From contig JAHBYM010000020.1 in assembly GCA_019635975.1 (NCBI GenBank), positions 1-32,644 of the forward strand: a stretch of DNA of 32,644 nt. The letters are read 5' to 3'. Every line of letters starts with the position of its first letter. Position 1 is the stretch's first letter. Source of the stretch: Parvibaculum sp. (GTDB lineage Bacteria > Pseudomonadota > Alphaproteobacteria > Parvibaculales > Parvibaculaceae). The notes under the pieces were generated by a model, which searched no databases, was not told the DNA's origin, and was given only the letters and a program-made list of their open reading frames with translations. Position numbers and translations under genes: made by a program. Below, piece after piece: positions 7,156 through 16,695 of this stretch.

Positions 7156-8424
7156 TTGTCCGAAACCGCCATCCCCGCCGACGCCGAATTCGTGACCCCT
7201 GTGGCCGGCCGGCGCGGTGTGCGCCGCGGCCTCGGCCGTGCCGTGCATCGCCACAAGGCGGCTTCGCGCGAGGGGCTGACGGAGCGCCTCTTTACCTGGC
7301 TCTTCACCGGCCTTGTCTATCCGCAAATCTGGGAGGACCCGGAGGTCGACATGGCGGCGATGGAGCTGACGCCGGAGAGTCGGGTGGTCGCCATCGCGTC
7401 GGGCGGCTGCAATGTGATGTCCTATCTGGCCGCGGGACCGGCGCGCGTCTCCGCGCTCGATCTCAATGCGGCGCATGTCGCATTGGTCAAACTGAAGCTC
7501 GCCGGCGCCGCCCGCCTGCCGAGCCATGAACATTTCTTCCGCTTTTTCGGCCGTGCTGACACGCGCGACAATCTCGGCCTCTATGCGCGGCTGCTGCGAC
7601 CGGCGCTTGACGAGGCGACGCGCGCCTATTGGGACAAGCGCACCCTGAGCGGACGCCGCCGCATCTCGCTTTTCGCCCGCGGCTTTTACCGCCACGGACT
7701 GCTTGGCCATTTCATCGGCATCGCGCATCTTCTGGCGCGGTTCTACGGCATTTCCTTCCGCGCCCTGCTCGACGCCCCGACGATCGAGGGGCAGCGCCGC
7801 TTCTTCGACGAGACGCTTGCGCCGGTCTTCGACCGCAAATTCATTCGCTGGCTGACCGGCAAGCCTTCGTCGCTCTATGGTCTCGGCATCCCGCCCGCAC
7901 AATACGAAGCACTGGCCGGCGGGCGCGAGATGAGGCTTGTGCTGCGTGAAAGGCTCGAACGCCTTGTGTGCGGCTTTCCGCTGAAGGAAAACTATTTCGC
8001 CTGGCAGGCTTTCGCGCGCGGCTACGCGCCGGGCGCCGGCGGGCCCCTGCCGCCTTACCTGAAGCGCGAAAATTTTGCCGCGCTCCAGGCGCATGCGGGC
8101 CGCGCCGAAGTGCTGAACGCTTCTTTCACCGACTATCTGCGCTGTCAGGCGGATGCGAGTGCCGACCGCTACGTGTTGCTCGATGCGCAGGACTGGATGA
8201 CGGATGCGCAACTGAACGATCTGTGGACCGAAATCACGCGCACGGCGCGGCCCGGCGCAAGGGTGATTTTCCGTACTGCCGCCGAGCCGAGCCTGCTGCC
8301 GGGCCGTGTCGGCGACGAAATTCTTGCGCGCTGGGACTACCGCGCCGAAGCCTCGCGTGCCTTCACCATGCAGGACCGCTCGTCCATCTATGGCGGCTTC
8401 CACCTTTACGTCTTCAGAGGATGA
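7156..8424 (+). CDS. btaA: BtaA: S-adenosylmethionine:diacylglycerol 3-amino-3-carboxypropyl transferase
   Basis: A 422-residue protein of the DUF3419/BtaA family. It moves the 3-amino-3-carboxypropyl group from S-adenosylmethionine to diacylglycerol, giving diacylglyceryl-homoserine, the first step to the betaine lipid DGTS. Family marks are LVYPQIWEDPEVD (about residues 53-65) and the SAM-binding region VVAIASGGCNVMSYL (about 77-91). The start is taken as TTG at 7156 because AGGAGA ends 5 bases upstream and the length matches the family; the frame stays open further upstream but without a good site. btaB follows with a four-base overlap, the usual operon order. DGTS often replaces phospholipids when phosphate is scarce. 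No clear PHO box was seen. Confidence 0.88.
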   Translation: MSETAIPADAEFVTPVAGRRGVRRGLGRAVHRHKAASREGLTERLFTWLFTGLVYPQIWEDPEVDMAAMELTPESRVVAIASGGCNVMSYLAAGPARVSALDLNAAHVALVKLKLAGAARLPSHEHFFRFFGRADTRDNLGLYARLLRPALDEATRAYWDKRTLSGRRRISLFARGFYRHGLLGHFIGIAHLLARFYGISFRALLDAPTIEGQRRFFDETLAPVFDRKFIRWLTGKPSSLYGLGIPPAQYEALAGGREMRLVLRERLERLVCGFPLKENYFAWQAFARGYAPGAGGPLPPYLKRENFAALQAHAGRAEVLNASFTDYLRCQADASADRYVLLDAQDWMTDAQLNDLWTEITRTARPGARVIFRTAAEPSLLPGRVGDEILARWDYRAEASRAFTMQDRSSIYGGFHLYVFRG

Positions 8425-9119
8425 GTGCCGTGAGCGCGGTCGAGCGCGAGGAGGAAGGTGGAGGCCACGGACGGCTGATGGACCGCGTCTATCGCCGCCA
8501 GCGCCATTTCTACGATCTGACGCGGCGCTATTATCTGTTGGGCCGCGACCGGCTGATCGAGAACCTGTCGCCGCCGCCCGGCGCAACGGTACTGGAAGTC
8601 GGCTGCGGCACCGGACGCAATCTCGTTCACGCCGCGCGGCTTCACGCCCACGCCGAATTTTTCGGTGTCGACATCTCGCATGAAATGCTGGCGAGCGCGC
8701 GTCGCGCCGCGCGGCGTGCGGGCTTCGATGATGCAATCCATCTCGCGGCCGGCGACGCGACGCGCTTGCATCCTTATGCGGTTTTCGGCCTCAGCCGCTT
8801 CGACCGCATCTTCATGTCCTACACGCTGTCGATGATCCCGGACTGGCAGGCGGCGCTGGCGCAAGGCGTCTGCAACCTCGCGCCGGGCGGCAGCCTGCAC
8901 ATCGTCGATTTCGGTCAGCAGGAACGCCTGCCGCGCTGGTGCCGCACGCTATTGCAGGCATGGCTGGCGCGTTTTCACGTCACGCCGCGCCGCGATCTCG
9001 ACCGCGCCTTGCGCGTGCTTGCCGAAAAGCTCGGCGCCGATCTCGAACTCCGCCGGCTCTATCGCGGCTATGCCTGGTATGCGGTGCTCCGGCTTCCACC
9101 TGCTCAGAAGAACGCCTGA
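8421..9119 (+). CDS. btaB: BtaB: diacylglyceryl-homoserine N-methyltransferase
   Basis: A 232-residue class I methyltransferase. The SAM motif is [10 protein letters not shown] (about residues 58-67), followed by the acidic FFGVDIS strand and a later [11 protein letters not shown] block typical of the BtaB group. It methylates the amino group of diacylglyceryl-homoserine three times to give DGTS at the inner membrane. The ATG at 8421 overlaps the btaA stop; a GTG at 8430 is an alternative. The position directly after btaA is the main reason for calling BtaB rather than a generic methyltransferase. Its last 16 bases overlap the convergent gene gcdH. Confidence 0.85.
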   Translation: MSAVSAVEREEEGGGHGRLMDRVYRRQRHFYDLTRRYYLLGRDRLIENLSPPPGATVLEVGCGTGRNLVHAARLHAHAEFFGVDISHEMLASARRAARRAGFDDAIHLAAGDATRLHPYAVFGLSRFDRIFMSYTLSMIPDWQAALAQGVCNLAPGGSLHIVDFGQQERLPRWCRTLLQAWLARFHVTPRRDLDRALRVLAEKLGADLELRRLYRGYAWYAVLRLPPAQKNA

Positions 9120-10333
9120 ATACCCGTCTGCTCGCGGCCGAGGATCAGCGCATGGACGTCATGCGTGCCTTCATAGGTATTGACCGCTTCGAGGTTCATC
9201 GCGTGGCGGATGACGTGGTACTCGTCCGAGACGCCGTTGCCGCCATGCATGTCGCGGGCGACGCGGGCGATGTCGAGCGCCTTGCCGCAATTGTTGCGCT
9301 TCATCAGCGAAATCGAGGCGGGCGCCGCGGTGCCGGCATCGAACATGCGGCCAAGCTGCAGGCAGCCTTGCAGGCCGAGCGCGATTTCGGTCTGCATGTC
9401 GGCGAGCTTTTTCTGGATGAGCTGGTTGGCCGCCAGCGGCCGGCCGAACTGCTTGCGGTCGAGCGTATATTGCCGCGCCGCATGCCAGCAAAACTCCGCC
9501 GCCCCCATCGCGCCCCAGGCAATGCCGTAGCGCGCCCGGTTGAGGCAGCCGAAGGGACCGGCAAGCCCGCGCACATTCGGCAGCAGGTTTTCTTCCGGCA
9601 CGAACACCTCCTGCAGTGAAATCTCGCCGGTGATCGAGGCGCGGAGCGAGAACTTGCCCTCGATCTTCGGCGTCTCGAAGCCCTTGAAACCGCGCTCGAC
9701 GACGAAACCGCGGATGACATCGTCTTCCGTCTTCGCCCAGACGACCGCGAGATCGGCGATCGGCGAATTGGTGATCCACATTTTCGCGCCGTTGAGCACA
9801 TAGCCGCCATCGGCTTTTTTCGCCCGCGTCTTCATCGAGCCGGGATCGGAGCCGTGATCGGGTTCGGTCAACCCGAAACAGCCGACCCATTCGCCGCTCG
9901 CGAGCTTCGGCAGATATTTCTCGCGCTGCGCTTCGGTGCCATAGGCGTGGATCGGATGCATGACGAGCGAGGATTGCACGCTCATCGCCGAGCGATAGCC
10001 CGAATCCACGCGCTCGATCTCGCGCGCCACCAGCCCGTAACAGACATAGGAGAGCCCGGCGCAACCGTATTTCTCCGGCAGCGTCGGCCCGAGCAGCCCT
10101 TGCGCGCCCATCTCGTTCATGATTTCGCGGTGGAAAATCTCGTGCCGGTTGGCGTCGCGCACGCGCGGCATCAGTTTTTCCTGCGCATAGGCCCGCGCGC
10201 TGTCCCGGACCAGCCGCTCCTCCTCGGTGAGCTGCGTGTCGAGCAGCAAGGGGTCTTGCCAGTTGAAAGAGGCGAGCGGCGGATTGGGTTTTTCGCCGGC
10301 TGCGGGCGACTTGGCTTCGGCGGCATTCGACAT
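9104..10333 (-). CDS. gcdH: Glutaryl-CoA dehydrogenase
   Basis: A 409-residue acyl-CoA dehydrogenase starting at ATG 10333 with GAGGA 7 bases upstream. It carries the FAD/substrate blocks [17 protein letters not shown] and [16 protein letters not shown]. The C-terminal [14 protein letters not shown] puts the catalytic base Glu at residue 388, the layout of glutaryl-CoA dehydrogenase rather than straight-chain enzymes. The enzyme oxidises and decarboxylates glutaryl-CoA to crotonyl-CoA in lysine, tryptophan and aromatic breakdown, passing electrons to ETF. Length is normal. It stands alone, convergent with btaB and on the same strand as the LysR gene upstream. Confidence 0.92.
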   Translation of the reverse strand: MSNAAEAKSPAAGEKPNPPLASFNWQDPLLLDTQLTEEERLVRDSARAYAQEKLMPRVRDANRHEIFHREIMNEMGAQGLLGPTLPEKYGCAGLSYVCYGLVAREIERVDSGYRSAMSVQSSLVMHPIHAYGTEAQREKYLPKLASGEWVGCFGLTEPDHGSDPGSMKTRAKKADGGYVLNGAKMWITNSPIADLAVVWAKTEDDVIRGFVVERGFKGFETPKIEGKFSLRASITGEISLQEVFVPEENLLPNVRGLAGPFGCLNRARYGIAWGAMGAAEFCWHAARQYTLDRKQFGRPLAANQLIQKKLADMQTEIALGLQGCLQLGRMFDAGTAAPASISLMKRNNCGKALDIARVARDMHGGNGVSDEYHVIRHAMNLEAVNTYEGTHDVHALILGREQTGIQAFF

Positions 10334-10417
10334 CGGTTCGTCCTCGAAACGTCGGGGCAGGGCGGTTTGTCGAAGGATATAGCAGGCAAGCAGGCGGCCC
10401 GCACCCGCTTGTTTGGG

Positions 10418-11320
10418 TCAGCGCGCCGCCTCGCGCGCATAGGCCGTCATTTCCCCGGCCAGATGGTCGAACATCAGGCGCATCCGCCGGCTGGTCTTCA
10501 AGTCCTCATGCATCGCGATCCATACATCGAGCTCGAACTCGACCGCCCCCGGCAGCACCGGCACGAGATCGGGGTAGCGCAGTGCCAGCGCGTACTGGCA
10601 CATGCCGAAACCGACGCCGGCCCGAAGCGCCGCGAACTGGCCGACATCGCTGTCGCAGCGGAACGCGAACAGCTCGCGGCTGAGCGGAAAGCCGCCGAGA
10701 TCCTTCAGCCGCCGGATCGAGGATTCCCGGTCGAAGCCGACGATCGGCAATTGTGTGAGGTCATCGACCGATTGCGGCATCCCGTGCCGCTGGATCAGGT
10801 TCTTGTGGGCGTGAAGGCCGAGCCTGATCGTGCCGCATTTTTTTGCGACAAGGGAGGTTTGCGTCGGCCGGATCATGCGGATGGCGATGTCGGCATCGCG
10901 GCGGATGAGATCGTCCGACCGGTTCGACAGCACCAGTTCGATGGCGATACGCGGATGTTCCTCGGTGAAGCGCGCAAGGATCGGCGGCAGGACTTCCGTG
11001 CCGATCATTTCGCTGGCGGTGATGCGTACCGTGCCCCGGTCTTCCTCCGCCTCGCCGGAGGCGGCGCGTTGCAGCGCCTCCGCCGCCATCGACATGGCCT
11101 CGGCATGGGGGACAAGCGCGAGCGCCAGTTCCGTCGGCGCAAGCCCGCCCTGCGAGCGGGTGAAAAGGGCGGTGCCGAGCGATTGCTCCAGCGCGTCGAT
11201 GTGGCGGCCCACCGTGGGCTGGGTCAGGCCGAGCAGCCGCGCCCCGCCCGAAAGGCTGCCCTCCCGGACGACCGCAAGGAAGGAGCGATAGAGTTCCCAG
11301 CCGGGCGATGCATCGATCAT
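10418..11320 (-). CDS. LysR-family transcriptional regulator
   Basis: A 300-residue protein with an N-terminal winged helix-turn-helix (about residues 9-68; SLSGGARLLGLTQPTVGRHI is the recognition region) and a periplasmic-binding-protein-like effector domain (about 95-295). It is divergent from the epimerase-like gene at 11419, and a perfect 20-base palindrome lies between them. This is the usual LysR arrangement in which the regulator controls its neighbour and itself. Start ATG is at 11320. The effector is unknown. Confidence 0.92.
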   Translation of the reverse strand: MIDASPGWELYRSFLAVVREGSLSGGARLLGLTQPTVGRHIDALEQSLGTALFTRSQGGLAPTELALALVPHAEAMSMAAEALQRAASGEAEEDRGTVRITASEMIGTEVLPPILARFTEEHPRIAIELVLSNRSDDLIRRDADIAIRMIRPTQTSLVAKKCGTIRLGLHAHKNLIQRHGMPQSVDDLTQLPIVGFDRESSIRRLKDLGGFPLSRELFAFRCDSDVGQFAALRAGVGFGMCQYALALRYPDLVPVLPGAVEFELDVWIAMHEDLKTSRRMRLMFDHLAGEMTAYAREAAR

Positions 11321-11354
11321 ACGGAAATGTATAAAAGTTCCCCGAATTTAGGCA

Positions 11355-11374
11355 ATTCATATTCGAATATGAAT
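11355..11374. promoter_or_regulatory. Perfect 20-base palindrome, likely LysR operator
   Basis: ATTCATATTCGAATATGAAT is its own reverse complement and contains T-N11-A pairs as in LysR boxes. It sits in the 98-base gap between the LysR gene and the epimerase-like gene, 44 bases before the latter's ATG. It is strikingly AT-rich for this genome. Confidence 0.7.
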
Positions 11375-11418
11375 ATCCCATTCTCCAGTCAACGAAACGC
11401 GGAACTGGAGACGGAAAC

Positions 11419-12450
11419 ATGGCTTCGACGGCACTCATCATCGGCGCAACCGGCGGTTTCGGCAGCGAAATGGCCCTGGCCCTCCGCAATCATGGCTGGC
11501 AGGTGCGCGCCATGCACCGCAAGCCGAAGGCGGCGGCCCGGCAACTGGCCGACATGCCCTTCATCGACTGGGTGAAGGGCGACGCCATGAACGCCGCCGA
11601 TGTGAAGGCGGCGGCCGTCAACGCCGAGCTGATCGTCCACGCCGTCAATCCGCCCGGCTACCGCAACTGGGCCGGCACCGTGGTGCCGATGATCGACAAC
11701 ACGATCGCGGCGGCGAAAGCCGAGGGCGCCCGCATCCTCTTCCCGGGCACAGTCTACAATTTCGGCCCGGACGCCTTTCCGCTGCTCGCCGAAACCTCGC
11801 CGCAGAACCCGAAGACCCGCAAGGGCAAGCTCCGCGTCGAGATGGAACGCCGCCTGCGCGCCGCATCCGGCGAAGGCGTGCCCGTGCTGATCCTGCGCGC
11901 CGGCGATTTCTTCGGCGGCCGTTTCGCCGGCAACAACTGGTTCGCGCAAGGGCTGGTGAAGCCCGGCAAGCCGGTCCGCGCCGTCACCTATCCGGGCCCG
12001 CACAAGATCGGTCACGCCTGGGCCTACCTGCCGGACATGGCCGAGACGGCGGCGCGTCTTCTCGCCCGTGCCGATGAACTCGGAACCTTCGAGGTTTTCC
12101 ATTTCGGCGGCCACTGGCTCGAACACGGCATCGAAATGGCGGATGCGATCCGCGCCGCCGCGCGACAGCCCGATGCGCCGGTGAAGCGGCTGCCCTGGTT
12201 CGCGCTGACGCTGCTGTCGCCCTTCGTCGAGACATTCCGCGAGATGCGCGAGATGCGCTACCTCTGGAAAAAGCCGGTGCGGCTCGACGACACGAAACTC
12301 GCCGCCTTCCTCGGCACCGTACCGCACACCCCACTCGACATCGCCGTTCGCCAAAGCCTCGCCGCACTCGGCTGCCTTGGCGCCGGCGACCTCAATCCCG
12401 AAGACGAGTCCTTCATCCTCACCCACGCCACGAAAGGAACCATCCAATGA
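11419..12450 (+). CDS. NAD(P)-dependent epimerase/dehydratase-family protein
   Basis: A 343-residue extended short-chain dehydrogenase-type protein. The cofactor motif is GATGGFG at residues 9-15 (GxxGxxG), followed by the atypical-SDR strand HAVNPPGY. The sugar-epimerase YxxxK is not clear: RKGKLRVEMERRL stands where it would be expected, so a reductase or non-sugar role is possible. The start ATG follows a GGAG-like stretch (ctGGAGacggaaac). The stop overlaps the start of a 36-codon gene by four bases. Control by the divergent LysR protein is likely. The substrate is unknown. Confidence 0.82.
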   Translation: MASTALIIGATGGFGSEMALALRNHGWQVRAMHRKPKAAARQLADMPFIDWVKGDAMNAADVKAAAVNAELIVHAVNPPGYRNWAGTVVPMIDNTIAAAKAEGARILFPGTVYNFGPDAFPLLAETSPQNPKTRKGKLRVEMERRLRAASGEGVPVLILRAGDFFGGRFAGNNWFAQGLVKPGKPVRAVTYPGPHKIGHAWAYLPDMAETAARLLARADELGTFEVFHFGGHWLEHGIEMADAIRAAARQPDAPVKRLPWFALTLLSPFVETFREMREMRYLWKKPVRLDDTKLAAFLGTVPHTPLDIAVRQSLAALGCLGAGDLNPEDESFILTHATKGTIQ

Positions 12451-12557
12451 CCCGCACCAACCGCATCGAACGCATGTTCACTGCCGTCGCTGCCACCGCG
12501 CTCGGCATCTACCTCCTCGGTTTCCTGCACGAAACGGCCACGCTCTATGTCATCTGA
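12447..12557 (+). CDS. Small single-pass membrane protein, 36 residues
   Basis: The ATG at 12447 overlaps the TGA of the epimerase-like gene (ATGA), a classic sign of coupled translation. The product begins MTRTNRIER (positively charged), continues with a hydrophobic stretch (MFTAVAATALGIYLLGFL), and ends HETATLYVI. This fits a small membrane protein with its N-terminus inside. A strong terminator begins 7 bases after the stop. No family is recognised. The overlap, charge pattern and terminator make a real gene plausible, but so short a frame can arise by chance. Confidence 0.5.
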   Translation: MTRTNRIERMFTAVAATALGIYLLGFLHETATLYVI

Positions 12558-12563
12558 ACGAAA

Positions 12564-12591
12564 ACGGCGGCGGGATTTCTCCCGCCGCCGT
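12564..12591 (-). terminator. Strong terminator between convergent genes
   Basis: A perfect 12-base stem (ACGGCGGCGGGA with TCCCGCCGCCGT) and a four-base loop. On the minus strand it is followed by TTTTCG, so it mainly ends the nitronate monooxygenase transcript. It may also stop plus-strand transcription from the epimerase operon. Confidence 0.85.
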
Positions 12592-12617
12592 CGCATTGAG
12601 TGGCTGTGTTGCAGCGA

Positions 12618-13625
12618 TTATTCGGCCGCGGCCTTCGAGGCGGCAAGCGCTTCCGCCGGCATCCGCTCGGCGAATTCGCGGCACGCTTGCACATATTCGC
12701 GCTTCAGCCGGTCGACGAGTTCGGCAACGGGCGGCGCATCGACGATCTGGCCGATTCCCTGGCCCGAACCCCAGATGTCCTTCCACGCCTTCTGCTTCAT
12801 ATTGCCGCCCGAACCGAAATTCATTTTCGACTTGTCGGCTTCCGGCAGGTTGTGCGGGTCGAGGCCGGCCGCCGCAACCGACGGCGCCAGATAGTTGCCG
12901 TGAACGCCGGTAAAGAGATTGGTGTAGACGATGTCGTCGGCCGCGTATTTGACCAGATGTTCCTTGTACGACGGATCGGCATTGGCTTCTTCCGTGGCGA
13001 CGAAGCGCGTGCCGAGATAGGCGAGATCGGCGCCCATCGCAAGCGCACCGGCAATACCCCAGCCGTCCGACAACGCGCCCGACAGGATCACCGTGCCCTT
13101 GAACCACTGCTTGACCTCGCGCACCAGCGCGAAGGGCGACAGCGTGCCGGCATGGCCGCCCGCGCCGGCGCAAACGAGGATCAGCCCGTCGACGCCCTGT
13201 TCCGCCGCCTTCTTGGCGTGCTTCACATTGATGACGTCGTGGAAAACCTTGCCGCCATAGCTGTGCGCCGCATCGATCACCTCGGCCGGCGGACGAAGCG
13301 ACGTGATGATGATCGGTACTTCCAGCTTGGTGCAGATGTCGATGTCGTGTGCCAGCCGGTCGTTGGAGGCATGGCAGATCTGGTTGACCGCGAAGGGCGC
13401 GACCTTCTTTTCGGGGTGCTTGGCCTTGTATTCGCCAAGCTCGCCCTTGATCCGCGTGATCCATTCTTCCAGCACATGCGCCGGCCGCGCATTGAGCGCC
13501 GGGAACGAGCCGACGATGCCCGCCTTGCACTGCGCGATGACGAGCTCCGGGCCGGAGACGATGAAAAGCGGAGAGCCGATAACGGGTATCTCCAGGCTGT
13601 TTTTCAGAATGTCGGGTAGCGCCAT
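12618..13625 (-). CDS. Nitronate monooxygenase-family flavoprotein
   Basis: A 335-residue FMN-dependent TIM-barrel protein of the 2-nitropropane dioxygenase family. The ATG at 13625 has GGAGG 7 bases upstream. The active-site region is CAGAGGHAGT with H158 as the candidate catalytic base. Phosphate-binding segments follow (LSGALSDGWG and LGTRFVA). Family members oxidise alkyl nitronates; others are enoyl reductases or unassigned. Compared with the second copy in this window, the His motif is GAGGHAG rather than GFECAGHPG, so it belongs to a different subgroup. A LysR gene lies upstream on the same strand. Confidence 0.88.
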   Translation of the reverse strand: MALPDILKNSLEIPVIGSPLFIVSGPELVIAQCKAGIVGSFPALNARPAHVLEEWITRIKGELGEYKAKHPEKKVAPFAVNQICHASNDRLAHDIDICTKLEVPIIITSLRPPAEVIDAAHSYGGKVFHDVINVKHAKKAAEQGVDGLILVCAGAGGHAGTLSPFALVREVKQWFKGTVILSGALSDGWGIAGALAMGADLAYLGTRFVATEEANADPSYKEHLVKYAADDIVYTNLFTGVHGNYLAPSVAAAGLDPHNLPEADKSKMNFGSGGNMKQKAWKDIWGSGQGIGQIVDAPPVAELVDRLKREYVQACREFAERMPAEALAASKAAAE

Positions 13626-13718
13626 GTCGGTGTCCTCCGGAAATTCGCTATGCGCAGTATGGACCGGATTACGCTGTTATGTCTGTTCAGCGCTGAATGC
13701 CGGAGTGTTCGGATACGA

Positions 13719-14630
13719 TCAGGCGACATCGCGCCCGGCCAGCCGGTCGCGGTCGATCTTGGCTTTCTCGCCGATGAAGTCGATGACGGCGCGCACAGGC
13801 GCCGTGTCGCGCAGGTCCGGATGCGCCAGCAGCCACATCTCGGTGCCGTTGGCGAGTTTCTGCGGCGCGATCCGCACGAGGTCGGCATAGTGGTCGCCGG
13901 TGAGGCAGACCAGCGTCGAAATGCCGATGCCGGCCCGCACCGCCTGCACGAGATCGGCGTCGGAGAAGCAGCGCAGCGCCACGCGCGCGCCCTGCGTCAC
14001 ATGGGCGAGCCAGTCGGCAAGCTCGACCTCCGCCGCGCGGCCGCCGAAGCCGACGATCCGGTGATCCTTCCATTCCTCGCGTTTGCCCGGCAGGCCGAAG
14101 CGTTCGGCATAGCTGCGCGACGCATAAAAGCCGACGCCGATACGGCCGATCTTGCGGCCGACGACGTTTTCGCGTCCCGGCCCGTAGGGCCGGATGACGA
14201 CATCGGCGTCGCGCCGCTTCACCGAAACCTGCGTCACTTCGTTGGCGATTTCGATTTCGATGCCGGGATGGCGCGTGGCGAATTCGTCGAGATAGGGCAT
14301 GAACCAGTAGGAGGCGAGGCTGTGCGGAATGGCGACGCGCACCAAACCTTGAGCCTGTCCGTCGGCGCCGGTCGCCGCGTGAAGCGCCCGCTCGGCGGCC
14401 AGCGACATCGGCTCGACCTCGGCGCGCAACCGCTCGCCGGCGCCGGTCAGCGCATAGCCGGTCGGCTCGCGCACAAAGAGCTTGGTGCCGAGATTTTTCT
14501 CAAGCGTCGCAATGTGCCGCCCGACCGTCGCATGGCTGAGCTTCAGCCGCCGCCCGGCGCCCGAAAGGCTCTGCGTATCGACCACCGCCAGAAAAATGCG
14601 GTAGGCGTCCCAATTGGCTTCGTTGTTCAT
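13719..14630 (-). CDS. LysR-family transcriptional regulator
   Basis: A 303-residue regulator with a helix-turn-helix at about residues 9-66 (SLSGAGRRLKLSHATVGRHI) and an effector domain at about 92-295. It is divergent from the nitronate monooxygenase at 14857 and directly upstream of the other one at 12618, so it may control either. A palindrome TTCAGCGCTGAA (13686-13697) lies between its stop and the downstream start. The ATG at 14630 has only a weak ribosome site. It is similar in layout to the LysR protein at 10418 but clearly different in sequence. Confidence 0.92.
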   Translation of the reverse strand: MNNEANWDAYRIFLAVVDTQSLSGAGRRLKLSHATVGRHIATLEKNLGTKLFVREPTGYALTGAGERLRAEVEPMSLAAERALHAATGADGQAQGLVRVAIPHSLASYWFMPYLDEFATRHPGIEIEIANEVTQVSVKRRDADVVIRPYGPGRENVVGRKIGRIGVGFYASRSYAERFGLPGKREEWKDHRIVGFGGRAAEVELADWLAHVTQGARVALRCFSDADLVQAVRAGIGISTLVCLTGDHYADLVRIAPQKLANGTEMWLLAHPDLRDTAPVRAVIDFIGEKAKIDRDRLAGRDVA

Positions 14631-14638
14631 GCCTGAAC

Positions 14639-14754
14639 AATCCGTTGTCCGATCCTGAAGCGGCAGACTGCGCCGGTTTCAAGTTCATTTCAAGAACTTG
14701 GGTCCGCGCCCCGCGACGCTTGGCCGACCCTGCGGCAATGTCGGACAGCGGATT
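14639..14754. promoter_or_regulatory. Inverted repeats between the LysR gene and nitronate monooxygenase
   Basis: Within the 226-base divergent gap, AATCCGTTGTCCGA (14639-14652) is matched by TCGGACAGCGGATT (14741-14754), an inverted repeat with one mismatch. Between them lies CAAGTTC-7-GAACTTG (14680-14700), a perfect 7-base dyad. These are likely LysR binding sites; paired outer arms could allow looping. Confidence 0.6.
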
Positions 14755-14787
14755 CCATATGTGCAAAAGCGCCGTTCCTTCTGCTAG

Positions 14788-15855
<1,068 letters not shown>

Positions 15856-15876
15856 GCATCACGAATGTTCGAACGG

Positions 15877-15905
15877 GCCCGCGCTGGAAACGGCGCGGGC
15901 TTTTT
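15877..15905 (+). terminator. Rho-independent terminator after nitronate monooxygenase
   Basis: Stem GCCCGCGC with GCGCGGGC, an 8-base loop and then TTTTT. It ends the plus-strand transcript and touches the stop of the convergent Crp-family gene. Confidence 0.88.
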
Positions 15906-16606
15906 CATGGCGCATCTTCCCGCGCGACACGCTGCAAGCCTTCCGGATCGAGCACCGAAATGCTGCGATAGCCGGTTCGCACAAATCCGCGTTTTGCAAA
16001 ATCCCGCAGCACGAGATTGACGGTCTTGCGCGAAAAGCCGGTCAGTTCCGCCAGCTCGTCTTGTGTGATCGGCAGCGTCGCCGGCCCGCCGCCGCCCCAG
16101 GGAAACGTATAGAGGTAAAGCCGGCTGGCAATCTGCGCCGGCGGCGAGAGCCGCATGCGCTCGGCATAGGCGCGCGCCGCCCAGACAAGCTGCTCGGTTG
16201 CAAGCTCGGCGAAGTGGAGCCAGAGCTCCGGCATATCGCGAACGATCGCCGCCAGCGCATGTTGCGGAATGAAAATGGTCTCGGCGCGCTCCCGCGCAAT
16301 CGCCGTCGTCACGCGCTTGCCGCCCAGCACCTGCGCCGCATAGCCGAACACCGTGCCGGGCCCCGAAATGCTGATCGGCACGGCCTCGCCATTGTCGAGC
16401 ACCACATGGGTCGTCACCGAGCCCGAGAGAACGCCGTAGAGACCGTGCGCCTCGTCGCCGGTGTCGTAGATCCAGCGGCCGGCCTCCACCGCGCTCACTT
16501 GCGCATGCGCCACCAGCGCCTCGCGCAGCCGGGCCGGGCAGCGCGAAAACCAGCCATTGCGGCTGAAAGTCTCGGCGATCCTTGTCCGGTCGGGGGAGGG
16601 CGCCAT
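15905..16606 (-). CDS. Crp/Fnr-family transcriptional regulator
   Basis: A 233-residue protein from ATG 16606 (a start 75 bases earlier is possible but would cover the divergent promoter). The N-terminal cyclic-nucleotide-binding-like beta roll covers about residues 10-125. A dimer helix follows, then a winged helix-turn-helix at about 179-210 (TQDELAELTGFSRKTVNLVL). The cysteine ligands of Fnr are missing (only C23), so it is not an Fe-S oxygen sensor of that type. It is divergent from a TauD-family gene, and a Crp-spaced palindrome lies between them. It probably controls that gene and itself. The effector is unknown. Confidence 0.9.
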   Translation of the reverse strand: MAPSPDRTRIAETFSRNGWFSRCPARLREALVAHAQVSAVEAGRWIYDTGDEAHGLYGVLSGSVTTHVVLDNGEAVPISISGPGTVFGYAAQVLGGKRVTTAIARERAETIFIPQHALAAIVRDMPELWLHFAELATEQLVWAARAYAERMRLSPPAQIASRLYLYTFPWGGGGPATLPITQDELAELTGFSRKTVNLVLRDFAKRGFVRTGYRSISVLDPEGLQRVAREDAP

Positions 16607-16620
16607 GAATTTTCCCAAAA

Positions 16621-16662
16621 TGTTATCGAAGTAACAATCTAGCGCGCGCCACCACCTATCCT
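16621..16662 (+). promoter_or_regulatory. Crp-type box and -10 for the first TauD-family gene
   Basis: TGTTA-N6-TAACA (16621-16636) has the arm length and spacing of Crp-family sites. A -10-like TATCCT lies at 16657-16662, so the predicted RNA start is near 16669 and the box is centred near -40.5, the class II activation position. No good -35 is present, in keeping with an activated promoter. The box is also close to the start of the Crp-family gene, which suggests self-control. Confidence 0.6.
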
Positions 16663-16695
16663 CAAGGGCAAGAAAACCCATCGGGAGGAAAGATC

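Noticed and set aside
7069..8736. A 555-codon minus-strand frame opposite btaA
   Set aside because: It is Arg- and Ala-rich with no recognisable domain, and the plus strand carries BtaA and BtaB motifs with proper ribosome sites.
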